Of a stretch of 64,000 bases of DNA, positions 32,884 to 43,530 are shown one piece after another; position 1 is the first letter of the stretch; every line of letters begins with the position of its first letter. The stretch is from positions 124,001 through 188,000 of the forward strand of contig JAPYXD010000727.1 of NCBI GenBank assembly GCA_030998225.1, written 5' to 3'. Origin of the DNA: Diplolepis rosae (Eukaryota; Arthropoda; Insecta; Hymenoptera; Diplolepididae). The translations under genes were made by a program, and so were the position numbers. Under the pieces are notes generated by a model that did no database searches, was not told where the DNA came from, and saw only the letters and a list, made by a program, of their open reading frames with translations.

Positions 32884-33554
32884 GATTTGGAAAATTTTTT
32901 AAATAGTTCATTTCGATTTCTCCTATTATGACAAATCAGGATTGAGCTCCAAGGACACATTCGAATAAATCACTTTCCCCGAAAACTTCGAAACATCAAG
33001 TTGTTACTGTGTTCAAAAGCAAAATTACATTCATGCTCAGATTAAAAAAAAAAGTTATATGTTCACATTTTTGTTAAATTTTAATGACTTCGAGAATATT
33101 GGCTCAGAGCTACATTTGCAACCAGTGTATCAGCCCTGATAATGTTTCTGGAGGAAATAGTGAAACGTTGACTAAATGTGATGAAACATCTTATTGTCTG
33201 AAAGAACCGTTTATTGAAAATTACTTCAAACCAAAAGTAAAGCTGTTCAAATTTTTAATGTAAGACCATCATTGAACAGTCAAATAAGATTATTCGCTAG
33301 AATTATTTTTCATAATTTATTTATCAAGTTTAATACAATATAAGCATCCCATTAGTGGCCAGACATTTGTGTTTTCACCTTACGAGGAAAACTCAACAGA
33401 TAAAATATTATAAAAACTAATTTGTGCACGAAAGTGATTTTATGATTGTTTTGTAGAGTTTAAAACAATTACTGATCAATAAAAATGAATATTCACAGAA
33501 AGAAAAGTGGTTCAGATGAGATTTTTATCGCAAACAGTGAAATAAACGTCTCCT
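32884..33554. other. Spacer with a weak hammerhead-like motif
   Basis: CTGATAA at 33136-33142 and GAAACGTTG at 33162-33170, with TTTC/GAAA between them, resemble the PLE ribozyme order. The first box is altered and no terminal repeat was recognised. Nothing else seen. Confidence 0.25.
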
Positions 33555-33794
33555 GTTAAAACAGATTATTTCAAAAAGAGAAAAATAATTATTTTATTGT
33601 GTCATGTAAATTTTAATACATTAAATTCTTAAATGGAACTGGTTTAATGCATACATAAACTCAAAATGTTTTTTCATTATTCATATTCTGGACTTATATT
33701 GACCCTTAATTGATAAATAATTTAAGATATATGTTAATGTTGATAGTTGACTTTACGTTTCAAGGTTAATAAAAACTTAAAGTTTTACTAATAA

Positions 33795-33826
33795 GACGTT
33801 TCGGCTCTGAGCGGGGCCCTCATCAG
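33795..33826 (-). ncRNA. Hammerhead-ribozyme core in PLE relic 2, left terminus
   Basis: Minus strand: CTGATGA, stem II with GGC/GCC at its base, GAAA, CGTC. After the predicted cleavage site, TTATT can pair with the bases before CTGATGA apart from one mismatch, giving helix I. Confidence 0.6.
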
Positions 33827-34330
33827 TGATTTATTTTGAATCTAAAAAATACATAAAACAATTTCGTTAACTTGGCTTTTTTTGAATCAAGAATTTTGTG
33901 ATTTCCGTTATTACATATGAGTCGATAAAAACTTGGAAATGCTTCCGAGTAAAACACTGAAGTAAAAGGTAGAAAGAATTTGACAAATTGGACAAATGAG
34001 ATTGATTATTCAAAATGTACCCAAGTTTTCATATAATTTTACGCTAAAGTCTTCTCTGATAAGATGCTAAATATAAAATACTTGAGTAAATATTTCTTTG
34101 GAATAAAGCAAAACTAAAAACTAACATTGCTTGAAAATAAAATTCTTTAAAATAAATTATTCGATAAATTGACAATTTTTGCTTAAATACGTAGGTGATA
34201 ACAATTTTTTTTAACCTTTGTGCACAAAATTATTATAAATCGATTTCAAACTTTTCGATCTCATCAGAGATATAAAATTGTGATATATGTAGTATATGAA
34301 CTATCGAAGGTTAATTTTTTTCCGCTTTTT

Positions 34331-34800
34331 ATGTACTTATAGTTTTGAATAGGGTTGTAAGCGATGTAACGTTTCATTGAAACATTGAAACTTTCATTTG
34401 AAATATTTCAATATTTCATGATCTAAGTTTTATTGTTTCATGAAACATTAGGAGAAGAGGGGGAAACGTCTATCTACGCAGGCGCACAGAAGTCAGTTCA
34501 GGTTATACAGTTTGATCATAAAATGTCCTTAAAATATGAATTTAAACTATATATAGTTTTAAATTTTCCCGCTTTTCTGTTTGAAACTTTGAAATATTTA
34601 ATGAGACCCCCAATGTTTCATGAAACTTTACATTAGGTCAATGTTTCATGAAATTTTACAACCCTAGTTTTAAACGTTCATTGAACGATGGAAAATATTT
34701 GTTTTCAAAACTAAATGATTAGTTCTAGCCTCAGTAAATTAAAAAGTAACATATATTTTATGACGGATCGTATATATGTAGGTCATTTAAAAAATCATGC
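34331..34800. mobile_element. MITE family C copy split by a hAT-like MITE
   Basis: The left end ATGTACTTATAGTTTTGAA (34331-34349) continues at 34667 with GTTTTAAACGTTCATTGAAC after the inserted element. The right part fades out near 34800. Confidence 0.65.
34350..34666. mobile_element. hAT-like MITE
   Basis: 317 bp with terminal TAGGGTTGTAA (34350-34360) and TTACAACCCTA (34656-34666), flanked by GTTTTGAA and GTTTTAAA, an 8-bp duplication with one change. The 8-bp target and TAGGG-type ends fit hAT. The interior is rich in TTTCATGAAA phrases. It is non-autonomous and sits inside MITE C. Confidence 0.7.
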
Positions 34801-34872
34801 ATTTTCTGTACTTATCGAACCTGTTTATTATTGTAACTGCATTAAAATTAAATTTATGATCTTGGTTCCACG

Positions 34873-35087
34873 ATGTACTTACAGTTTTTAACGTTCATTG
34901 AACGATGACAAAAATTTTTTTTCAATAAAAAAATTAATTATTATATTTATATTTAGGGCCCTTCAAATATACAATCGTTCATGAACAGTACACTATTTTT
35001 TAATTTTCTGCACCAAAAACTAATCATTTAGTTTAAAAGAAAATTTTTTCTATCGTTCAATGAACGTTCAAAACTGTAAGTACATGT
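34873..35087. mobile_element. MITE family C, complete copy
   Basis: 215 bp from ATGTACTTACAG to CTGTAAGTACAT, palindromic throughout, with exact 8-bp flanks GTTCCACG (34865-34872 and 35088-35095). It lies in PLE-relic sequence. Confidence 0.8.
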
Positions 35088-35176
35088 TCCACGCCTGTTT
35101 AGTTAAAAGCAGCCCTATCCGACGACGGCCTTTTTCAACGATGAAAAAGTCGTCTGTTAGTGATGCCACTTGGAAC

Positions 35177-36513
35177 TAATCCGTAAGGCGGCACCACCTC
35201 CGTCCTCTCCGATTGAAGTATTATTTTATATGGAGAAAATTGATAAACAATTAAAATTTATGATTTTTGAAGAACTAAGATTATAAATTTTATTAAAATA
35301 ACATTTTTAAATACTAATCAGAACTTGAAACATAAAATAGTTATAACACTCTAGAAAATTAATCGCAAAACTACAAGAAATAAATTGTCTTGCATATAGG
35401 ATCCTTATATCACGAACAATTAGAGTAAAATTATTTCAAATTAACTAGGTGAGTTTGAAATTTTTGTCAATGCCTACATTATCGGAGATTCACTAGTCGC
35501 GTATCAGATAGAATACGTTGCCGATATGAGTAAAAAGACCCTATCATCATTTGATCAAATATAGTTGCTTTAATAAAGTATTAGTATTAATTAATGAATT
35601 GAATTAATATATATAATTAATTCAAGCAATCAATTAATAATGATCTAATAAAAAATTCAATTAATAAATTAATCGAAAAAATAAAAATTGTCTATTATTA
35701 TATTATTACGAAACATTAATCATATTCAGATTATTTTAATGAACTAATATGAAACATTATTAAACGTTAAATTGACAAATAATTAAAATATTTAGTTAGT
35801 TGAAATCCATAAGAAATCTTGCACTGAAATAATTGCGCCATGAAGAAAAAAAGTCGACGAATAAATTTTTTTTTTTTCATATTTGCAAAAATTTGTTATA
35901 GCACCTATTAAAGGATGTTCCATTAAATCAAAGAAAATTTAATATTTCATGTGGAAATTGTCAATATTCAGATCCATTTTTTAAATTACCGTATGCATGA
36001 AAAATATACAATCAAACTAATATCTATTCTACCATTTCCTAAATTATAATTTTTTCAAAATATATTTTGGACACAAACATGTAGTAACTGGACCACATTC
36101 ATTACATGAACTTGCTACTTCTCTCAAATATAACATGCACTTAATATTATTTTCTGAGAAAATGAATTGATAAAAATGTCTTATTTTCAAAAATAAAAAA
36201 ATTCAAAATAATGAAGAATCAAAGTCATACGCAGTATAAATATATGCTTGTATTTGGTTATCAATATATTCACCAATTTTTTTTTCACGTGCCGAAAAGA
36301 TATGTATAATTCAAAATGATATTATGTATACACTCATGTTTATGATTGAATAAATATGCACTAAAAACACTAAATTTCAATAATAATAAAAACAATGACT
36401 TGGAATTAGGAAATATTTCCATTTTTCCGATAATTGTTTAAATTTGTTTATGAACACCATGCAAAACAATACTTTCATAGGAGAGGACAGAGGTGGCGCC
36501 GCCTTACGGATTA
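35177..36513. mobile_element. 1.3-kb element with 34-bp inverted ends
   Basis: 35177-35210 (starting TAATCCGTAAGGCGGCACC) and 36480-36513 are inverted repeats with two or three differences. They enclose AT-rich sequence including a SINE-1 fragment at about 35430-35540. No transposase frame. It interrupts PLE relic 2. Confidence 0.6.
35430..35540. mobile_element. SINE-1 body fragment
   Basis: GAGTTTGAAATTTTTGTCA, CCTACATTATCGGA and TCACTAGTCGCGTATCAGAT match the body of SINE-1 at 29240 and 48190. The tRNA-like part is absent. Confidence 0.65.
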
Positions 36514-37253
36514 TGTAAGTACATGGTATATTGTAGACGACATCAGCAGTATCAAGAATCTGGATTGGATTTTTGGCAGTTTTAAAAGGTGCAATAGATC
36601 GTTGATATTACGCGAGCAATTTTTAATTTGAATGGTTTTAGGATACCTGACATTTTTTCAGAGAGGCCTTGTACATAAGGTAATGGAATGTACTTGTAAG
36701 TTTGACCTGCGGTTCCTCGGTGTATGTGTTTGGTTGTGTCACTCTCTATTATTATTATGTGTGTGTATTTGTAACAGAAGTTTTTTGTGAGAGGCATTGC
36801 AATATTTTTTTTGATAGATGAATTATTGACTTTCCGTGGGTAACGGCTTTTAATCAGTCATTTTTATTTCATGAATGTTTCTTGTAAATTTCATTTTGTG
36901 ATTATAGCTATACTATAGAATGCCGTTTCAATGCCGTCCACTTTGTTGACTGGTCCCGCTGTATGAAAACTTGGGAAAATTTCGTGTACATTTTGAATAA
37001 TTATTCTCATTTGTCAATACCCATAATTGGTAAAATCTGCATCATGACTACGCATTTATCTTGAGTTTTCTAATTCATTGTGATAAAATTTGTCAAATTC
37101 ATTCTACCTCTTGCTTCAAAGAATTTTACTCGGAAGCATTTCCAAGTTTTTTATTGACTCATTACGTAAAAACGAAAATTACAAAATTCAGCATCCAAAA
37201 TACCTCACGTTAGCGAAATTGTCTTATGTATTTTTTAGATTCAAAATAAATCA

Positions 37254-37285
37254 CTTATGAGGGCTCTTATCAGAGCCGAAACGTC
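37254..37285 (+). ncRNA. Hammerhead-ribozyme core in PLE relic 2, right terminus
   Basis: CTTATGA (one change from CTGATGA), stem II GGCTCT/AGAGCC, GAAA, CGTC, then TTATTA, which can form helix I with upstream AATAAATCA. The altered G5 position should impair cleavage. Confidence 0.5.
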
Positions 37286-37528
37286 TTATTACGTAAAACT
37301 TTAAGTTTTTATTAACCTTGGATCCTAAAGTCAACTATCACCACCAACATATATCTTAAATTATTTATCAATTAAGGGTCAATATAAGTCCAGAATATGA
37401 ATAATGAAAAAACATTTTGGGTTTATGTATGCATCAAACCAGATCCATTTAAGAATATAATGTATTATAATTTACATGACACAATAAAATAATTATTTTT
37501 TTCTTTTTGAAAAATCTGTTTTAACAAG

Positions 37529-37660
37529 AATAGTACATTTTTAACCAAGTGAGGGATCTAAGAGATTCACAACGAGCATGAAGTTACTGCGCGAGCTAAG
37601 CGAGCGCGATAATCATGCGAGTTGGGAATCGACTAGTCCCCACTCGGTTAACATACTATT
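37529..37660. mobile_element. 132-bp MITE with GC-rich core
   Basis: AATAGTACATTTTTAACCAA at the left is answered by the complementary GGTTAACATACTATT at the right, with AGTGAGGG and CCCCACT inside. The core contains GCGCGAGCTAAGCGAGCGCG. Confidence 0.55.
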
Positions 37661-37792
37661 TTCTTTACATACCGCGAAGGAGAGTGTGATTTCGAGGCCT
37701 GGCGCGAAACACCAAAAATGATCTGTTCTACGATCGATAAATGCAACCACGACATCAACAAATACGTGGCATTTCTCTTACGCAGAGCAAGG
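37652..37792 (+). CDS. Exon-like GC-rich frame, unrecognised
   Basis: A frame opens after TAA at 37649-37651 and stays open to AAG|GTAAAC (exon end about 37791), a good donor context; read through, it ends in TAA at 37793-37795. Residues include GECDFEAWRETPKM and CSTIDKCNHDINKYVAFLLR, rich in Cys and charged residues and unlike AT-driven noise. A possible acceptor is CGCGAAG at about 37679. GC content and codon use stand out against the flanks. It could be a real small exon or a piece of an unknown mobile element. No family recognised. Confidence 0.3.
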
Positions 37793-37860
37793 TAAACTAA
37801 CAATTAAGTTTTGAATTCAAATATTTCCAAACAAAGTAAGTTTCATCACTTGGATGTATC

Positions 37861-38180
37861 ACACGGAGAAAAATAGTTTGAGTAATTTTACCTCGTCTTT
37901 GTCGGTTAAACTTGGGGCATAAGGATATTTGAACATCTATTAAATCCTAGTCGGGTAAAATGAATTTGATAAATACCTAATTCACCCAAAGTGAATAACA
38001 ATAAGCGTAACATAGGGAATAGTAAGCAGTTGAGTAAAACGTTGTCGACGACAGGGCATCAACATGCGCCAGTGGGTTAACATGAAATGTATAAGCATAT
38101 CACCGACGCTTGAGACGCTTCAAACGATAGTTGGGTAAAATAAGCATCAGGCGTATTACTTCAACCGGCAGTGGTATGAA
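37861..38180 (+). repeat. Repeat family E, copy 1
   Basis: CACGGAGAAAAATAGTTTGAG through TAAATCCTAGTCGGGTAAAAT and ATATCACCGACGCTTGAG to TTACTTCAACCGGCAGTGG. Copy 2 is at 43154-43470 and a fragment is at 51180-51340. Non-coding, with repeated GGGTAAAAT/GAGTAAAAT phrases. Confidence 0.65.
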
Positions 38181-38279
38181 TCTCTTAAATAAAAAAAAAT
38201 TCTTACCTCGATCCCGCAATTAGTCATCCGATACATACATAAACATCATGCATTTAAACATCACCATTATATATAGGAC

Positions 38280-39260
38280 GATATGCTTTCGTCAAATCAA
38301 ACACACGCTCGCTTACAATGCTGAAACACAAAACATGGAACTTATATAGTGGCTGAAAGAATTATTCAGAGCTTGTGAGAGTAAGTGTCGTGAATCAGAG
38401 TATTTGAGCCTTACTAAAATAAAAGTAAATCAACTTTTTTCATAAATTAATTAATCATTATATTTCTGGTTATTGATATATATTATATAATTATTAATGA
38501 ATATTTAGTATACATTTTTATTATAACTACGTATGAAGTTTAATGAAACTAAATTTTGAAATGTATATTTAAAAATAGCATTATTTTCAAAAGGTGTCTT
38601 GTGTAAAAACATTTTTAAAAAAATTCTTTCATTTCCTGTTTGTACATTTTTAATAGATGTATTTTACAGTTGAGAATTACAAATTATTATCATGCCTAAT
38701 AAAATATGAATTCTAAATCCTATGTAGATTTTTAATATTTTATGCAATATAACTATCAAGACTTTTGCTGTTTAATTCTTTATAAAAAAAACTTAATTTA
38801 AAAAACTTGAATGAAAAATAAAGAAGTAATTAAGAATGAATTATGAAAAAATTCTTATTGTAGTCACTTGTCATCGACTCTTGGATAGGACTGAAATTGT
38901 AAAAATTCATTGATGATTTCAATAATTCCGTACACCTTTCAATAAAGCTTTTTAAAAAGTTGTGGAAATTGTGGCCATCTAATATTGCCAACCTAGTCTA
39001 ATAAGTCAGAATATTAATATTATAACCTGGGAAGCATATTTGAGAAATTTATATTATGAATATGAATTTACTAGAAACCTGGCGACACGTAAAAAAAAAT
39101 CAAAATATTCTTTCTCGATTTTTCATATAATTCGTTTTAGAATGACGTTCGAGTGCTCCCGTCGTTTTTCGATTGGATTCGTAGGCTCGATCCAATTCTC
39201 TCTATATCAGTAGTAGCGTATAAGCGAGATTATTATTATAATAATATTTGTGTCCATGTG
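38280..39260 (+). repeat. Repeat family D, copy 2
   Basis: Same order of blocks as 24420-25850 with a shorter middle, ending at TAAGCGAGAT. No coding frame with recognisable motifs. Confidence 0.55.
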
Positions 39261-39564
39261 TCCACCGAAATCCCTACCCTCTTCTCAGCACCGAACCCTT
39301 TTTTTCTTTCATTTGTTTTGCACGCGTTAAAAAATGTTAATATAGTGGATTTCAAAATCTCGTAGGTTGTTTTATAACAGTTACTAGAGCATATATTCCA
39401 TTTATTCGAACGTGAATATTATAAGCCACTTTATTAATTTCTAAAACGTAAATCCTGTCTGCCTCATTTTTAAAAGATATTATACTAAATTATTCAAATA
39501 TTGTTGATGTTCTTAGTTGGCTTTAGGGTCCAGAAAAAGTGTAACTCAAGGTTTCATGTTTTCA

Positions 39565-39596
39565 AACGTTTCGACTCAGATTGGAGTCCTCACCAG
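39565..39596 (-). ncRNA. Hammerhead-ribozyme core in PLE 1, left terminus
   Basis: Minus strand: CTGGTGA, stem II GACTC/GAGTC, GAAA, CGTT. The bases after the cleavage point (TGAAAA) pair with TTCTCA before the core at five of six positions, giving a convincing helix I. Position 7 of the first box varies freely in hammerheads, but here the A-to-G change is at the preceding A6, so activity may be reduced. Confidence 0.55.
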
Positions 39597-40501
39597 TGAG
39601 AATTTATTTCTATAAAAAATACAAAGGAAGAAACTTGAAAAATTTTTGCACGTGTGACCGATGAACATTGTGGTACAAAATGATATAAAAATACAAAGAG
39701 AAAAACATAAAAAGTTTGCACGTGTAACCGAGGAAAATTATAGTAAAAATGATATAAAAGAATTGCGAGTGTGAAACTATAAAATTGGTCTAAATAGCTA
39801 AATTTGCAAAAAAATGAAACTGTACAAACCAAATATTTCTATAAAAATACTAGGGGGAGAACATTAAAGAATTGCACGTTTGACGGCCGATAAACATTGT
39901 GGCAGAAACGATATAAATGAATTATACATGTGAAACTATAAAATTGGTCTAAATAACTAAATTTGCAACAAAAATACAAATAAAAACTGTACAAAGAAAT
40001 TTTTTCTGTAGAAATACCAAGGGGAGAAACTTAAAAAATAGCACGTGTGACAGATAAAGGTTGTGGTAAAACGGTATGAGTGAATTGTACATGTGGACTA
40101 TAAACTACAAACTATAAAACGAAGACGAAACTTAAATTATATCGGTTGGGTATCTGAATTTTCGCGTCTCAAAAGATAGGAATGTGTGGAAATGAGTTGC
40201 GTTTTTGTAAACTTACTGACCTTTATGTGGCTTGAAAGTGCATTGGTGGTATGTTGCACTGAAAAACGGTGAAAATTAAGAACAAAATTGCTGCTTTTTC
40301 CCTTTCTTTTCTCCTCTTGGTCACAAATCTTTCCATGACACTATTCTCACTGAGATTTTAATAAGGACTGAAGTTATGTAGGAAGTATATTTATAGAGAC
40401 ATGTTGAAAAAAAAGTGTTGGAGGGTAGGGGGTATGGTATCTATGTAGAGTTTTGGTTTTATGGAAGGAAACCGAGAGAAGAGAGCAGAGAATAGTATAT
40501 T

Positions 40502-41034
40502 ATGTGCCTAGGCGCATAATGAGGGTTGTTACGCGACGAGCGACAATGCTTGCAGGAGATCGAAGCCGAGACGAAGCCGAGACGAAGCCGAGGCACAATC
40601 AGTCCTGCGAGCATTTTAAGCGAGTCTCGTAATCACCCGAATTGTGTGCATTGGCACATATTCTATTTTATGTTACATCGGTGCGTATACGAGTTTTTAT
40701 GCGTACACTCGAATCTAATCTATTATTGTAGTTGTTTGCGGCGCTAGTTATTACACTTGATATTTCGCGACTAGTTCCGTCCATTTCGATTTTCTAAATC
40801 TTGTGTAGTAGTAGCGGATTGTAATAGACGCATGTGCAGTTCAAATGTACAAGGCTTTGTCAGTACGGTGCCCACGCTGTACGAAGAAGAAGAAGAATAG
40901 GATTACGCTCCGTGGTATCGTAATAGGCGCACCCGCAGTTGAATTTTTACATTACATACCTCTGTATCGTAATACACAACATTACGCTACTCCCTACTGT
41001 AGCGTAAAATTGCATTTACGCGCCGGAGGCACAT
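40502..41034 (+). repeat. Repeat family B, copy 3 (most complete)
   Basis: 533 bp with similar inverted ends (ATGTGCCTAGGCGCATAA at left, complement of ATGTGCCTCCGGCGCGTAA at right), which suggests a TIR element. Contains GAGACGAAGCC present twice in tandem with a related third unit (40561-40595) and an inner inverted pair around 40820-40960. A short CpG-rich hairpin lies near the left end. No ORF. Confidence 0.6.
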
Positions 41035-41359
41035 CAAAATTTTTTTAAAGATGTGTGCAGGATGGACGGAGTGTTATGACCGTAAGGATTAGAGACTGTG
41101 TAAAAAGTATTCTTGATGATGCTCTGGAGGTTTTTAATATTGTGGGAATTGGTCTGAAAATTTATGAGAATAGTTTTTTGGGGATGAATGAAAATAGCAG
41201 AATTGGAATTTACGAATTGTTGTTCAAAAGAGGGAGATAAAAAACAGATAGATTATCTGTGTCGGTTCTCTGATTGACTGCATGTGAATTGCTAGCAATG
41301 TGGCTCATTTCCAAGATCATACGTTTTTTGTAGTGGTCAGATCTATCGACTATTTTTAT

Positions 41360-41572
41360 ATGTACTTACAGTTTTGAACGTTCATTGAACGATAGAAAAA
41401 TTTTTCTTTTAAACTAAATGATTAGTTTTTGGTGCAGAAAATTAAAAAATAGTGTACTGTTCATGAACGATTGTATATTTGAAGAGCCCTAAATATAAAT
41501 ATAATAATTAATTTTTTTATTGAAAAAAAATTTTTGTCATCGTTCAATGAACGTTCAAAACTGTAAGTACAT
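41360..41572. mobile_element. MITE family C, complete copy
   Basis: 213 bp, palindromic, with exact 9-bp flanks TATTTTTAT (41351-41359 and 41573-41581). It lies in the 3' region of PLE 1. Confidence 0.85.
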
Positions 41573-42972
41573 TATTTTTATATTGTTAAAGTTGAATGTG
41601 TGATCTTGGTGCCATGCATGTTTGGTGAGAGCGGTCCATTTTTCCGGGGGGGTTATACACATGCTTTTTGTGTTCCTGGATTCTGGTTTTTAGGGGACGT
41701 TTTGTTGTGCCTATGTAGGTTGCTGTGCAACCAGAACAAGGGATATTGTAGACGACATCGGCCATATCAAGTTTTGGGACAGTGTCTTTTGCCGATTTGA
41801 AAAAGAGCGTTAAGTCATTTGTGTTACGAGGTGCAATTTTTATATTAAACGGTTTGAGAATGCCTGAAAGTTTTTCGGACAGTCCTTGTACATAAGGCAT
41901 AGGCACATATTTGTGTGTATGACCTGTTGAGATTGGTTATGTTTTGTGTGTGTGAATGTGAGAGGATACCTGACTTGTATAGACAGATGTTTGGTGTGTC
42001 TGAGTGTTAGTTTTAGGAACTTTATGTGACAGATGTCTAACACTGCTTTTTATTACAGAGTGGATAAAATTTTTTGGGTAATTGTTTAGTAATAAAATTG
42101 ATTTGATTCTTTTGGTGTTTTCTGAGTGAAAAGTTTTATGTGATAAAGTGATACCTCTGTCGACTAGGTTGTTGATAGGATTGATTTTATAAGTGAGTGG
42201 ATGATGAGAATAAAAGTTGATAATGCGACCTGAATAGGTAGGTTTTTGATGCCAGTTGGTCCTAATGTTTGTTCCTACTCTAATAATTAGAACATCCAAA
42301 AAACGAATTGTGTTGTCAGATTCATCTTCTACTGTGAATTTCATTTTGTGATTGTAGCTGTTGAAAGAATTTTTAATTGTGTCAATTTGGTTAGCAGGTA
42401 CAGCAGTTATGATGTCGTCTATATATCGGAAATGAAATGGGAGCTGAAATGGAAGACTGCTTATGCAGTTTGTTTCAAGATCGTCCATCACGATGTCAGC
42501 AGCAATGGGAGAAAGAGGTGAACCCATGGGAAAGCCACATTTTTGTTTATAGGAGATATCTTGGAAGTTGAAAGTGGAATTTGGCGAGCAGGTTCTTAGG
42601 CCTTTTTCAAATTCGCTCTAAGGCATATTAACCTTCGGTTTGATTTTAGGCCATCTCTCTTTGATACCCTTTATTGCTATACCAATGTGGACATTAGTAA
42701 ATAAAGAAATTGCGTCCAGGGAAATGGTTTTGTAGTTTTGTGGTACTTGGACATTTTTTATGTTTTTTGTGAATTCGAAACTATTTTTGACTCGTGAAAT
42801 GGGAGGAGTGATGTTATCGGAGATTATATTATTATAAAAAGATGCCAGGTTGTAAGTGGGGCTTCACCACAGTGCGGACACTACCATGTATTTTAGGAGG
42901 GTACTTAAAAAAGTGAAAATGAGCTTTAGCACCGCCAAGTTTTGATAGCAAGAACTAATATCAATGCAAACA

Positions 42973-42992
42973 CCCCCCCCCCCCCCCCCCCC
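42973..42992. repeat. Homopolymer run of about 20 C
   Basis: Uninterrupted C-run in AT-rich surroundings; the minus strand is G-rich and could form a quadruplex. Exact length should be treated with care, as such runs are error-prone in assemblies. Confidence 0.8.
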
Positions 42993-43153
42993 AACCCGAT
43001 GTATTCTAAAGAGCGGAAAATTTTGAAATATATTGTATGAAATCCATTTCAAAAATTTAAATGATTAAAAGTTGAAAATAATTTGTGAAAGAATAAAAAT
43101 ACAACAAGAATTTTTAAATATGAATCACAATGTACAGTTAAATACTGTACTAT

Positions 43154-43530
43154 TACACCGAGAAAAATAGTTGAAGTAATTTTACTCAACTCTGTCGATT
43201 AAACTTGAGACTTAAGGATATTTGAACATTTATTAAATCCTAGTCGGGTAAAATGAATTTGATAAATACCTAATTCACCCAAAGTGAATATCAATAAGCG
43301 TTACATAAGAAATAGTAAGGAGTTGAGTAAAACGTTGTTGACGACAGGGCATCACAATTTGTCAGTGGGTTAACCTGAAATGTATAAATATATCACCGAC
43401 GCTTGAGGTGCTTCGATCGGTAGTTGAGTAAAATGAGCATCGGCTGTATTATTTCAACTGGCAATGATATGGTTGCTATGGTTACAACAGCTTAAAAATA
43501 ACATCGGTAGCGACAATAGCGCCACCACTT
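43154..43530 (+). repeat. Repeat family E, copy 2
   Basis: Follows 37861-38180 closely (TTAAATCCTAGTCGGGTAAA, CCTAATTCACCCAAAGTGAA, ATCACCGACGCTTGAG). It lies within the 721-bp insertion and extends to about 43470-43530. Confidence 0.65.

Larger units (their letters stand above)
33555..37527 (-). mobile_element. Penelope-like element relic 2 with inverted terminal repeats
   Basis: Inverted repeats of roughly 0.5 kb (33555-34045 and 36955-37527) bound this region, each with a hammerhead core. Coding remnants survive only near the right: minus-strand 36797-36582 reads YIPLPYVQGLSEKMSGILKPF, the post-RT region also found in PLE 1, and 36514-36560 parallels 41740-41780 of PLE 1 (TATTGTAGACGACATC). 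The interior is filled by MITE C copies, a hAT-like MITE and a 1.3-kb inverted-repeat element. RT motifs are lost. Confidence 0.65.

Noticed and set aside
42864..43052. Gly-rich minus-strand ORF
   Set aside because: The glycines come from translating the C20 homopolymer.
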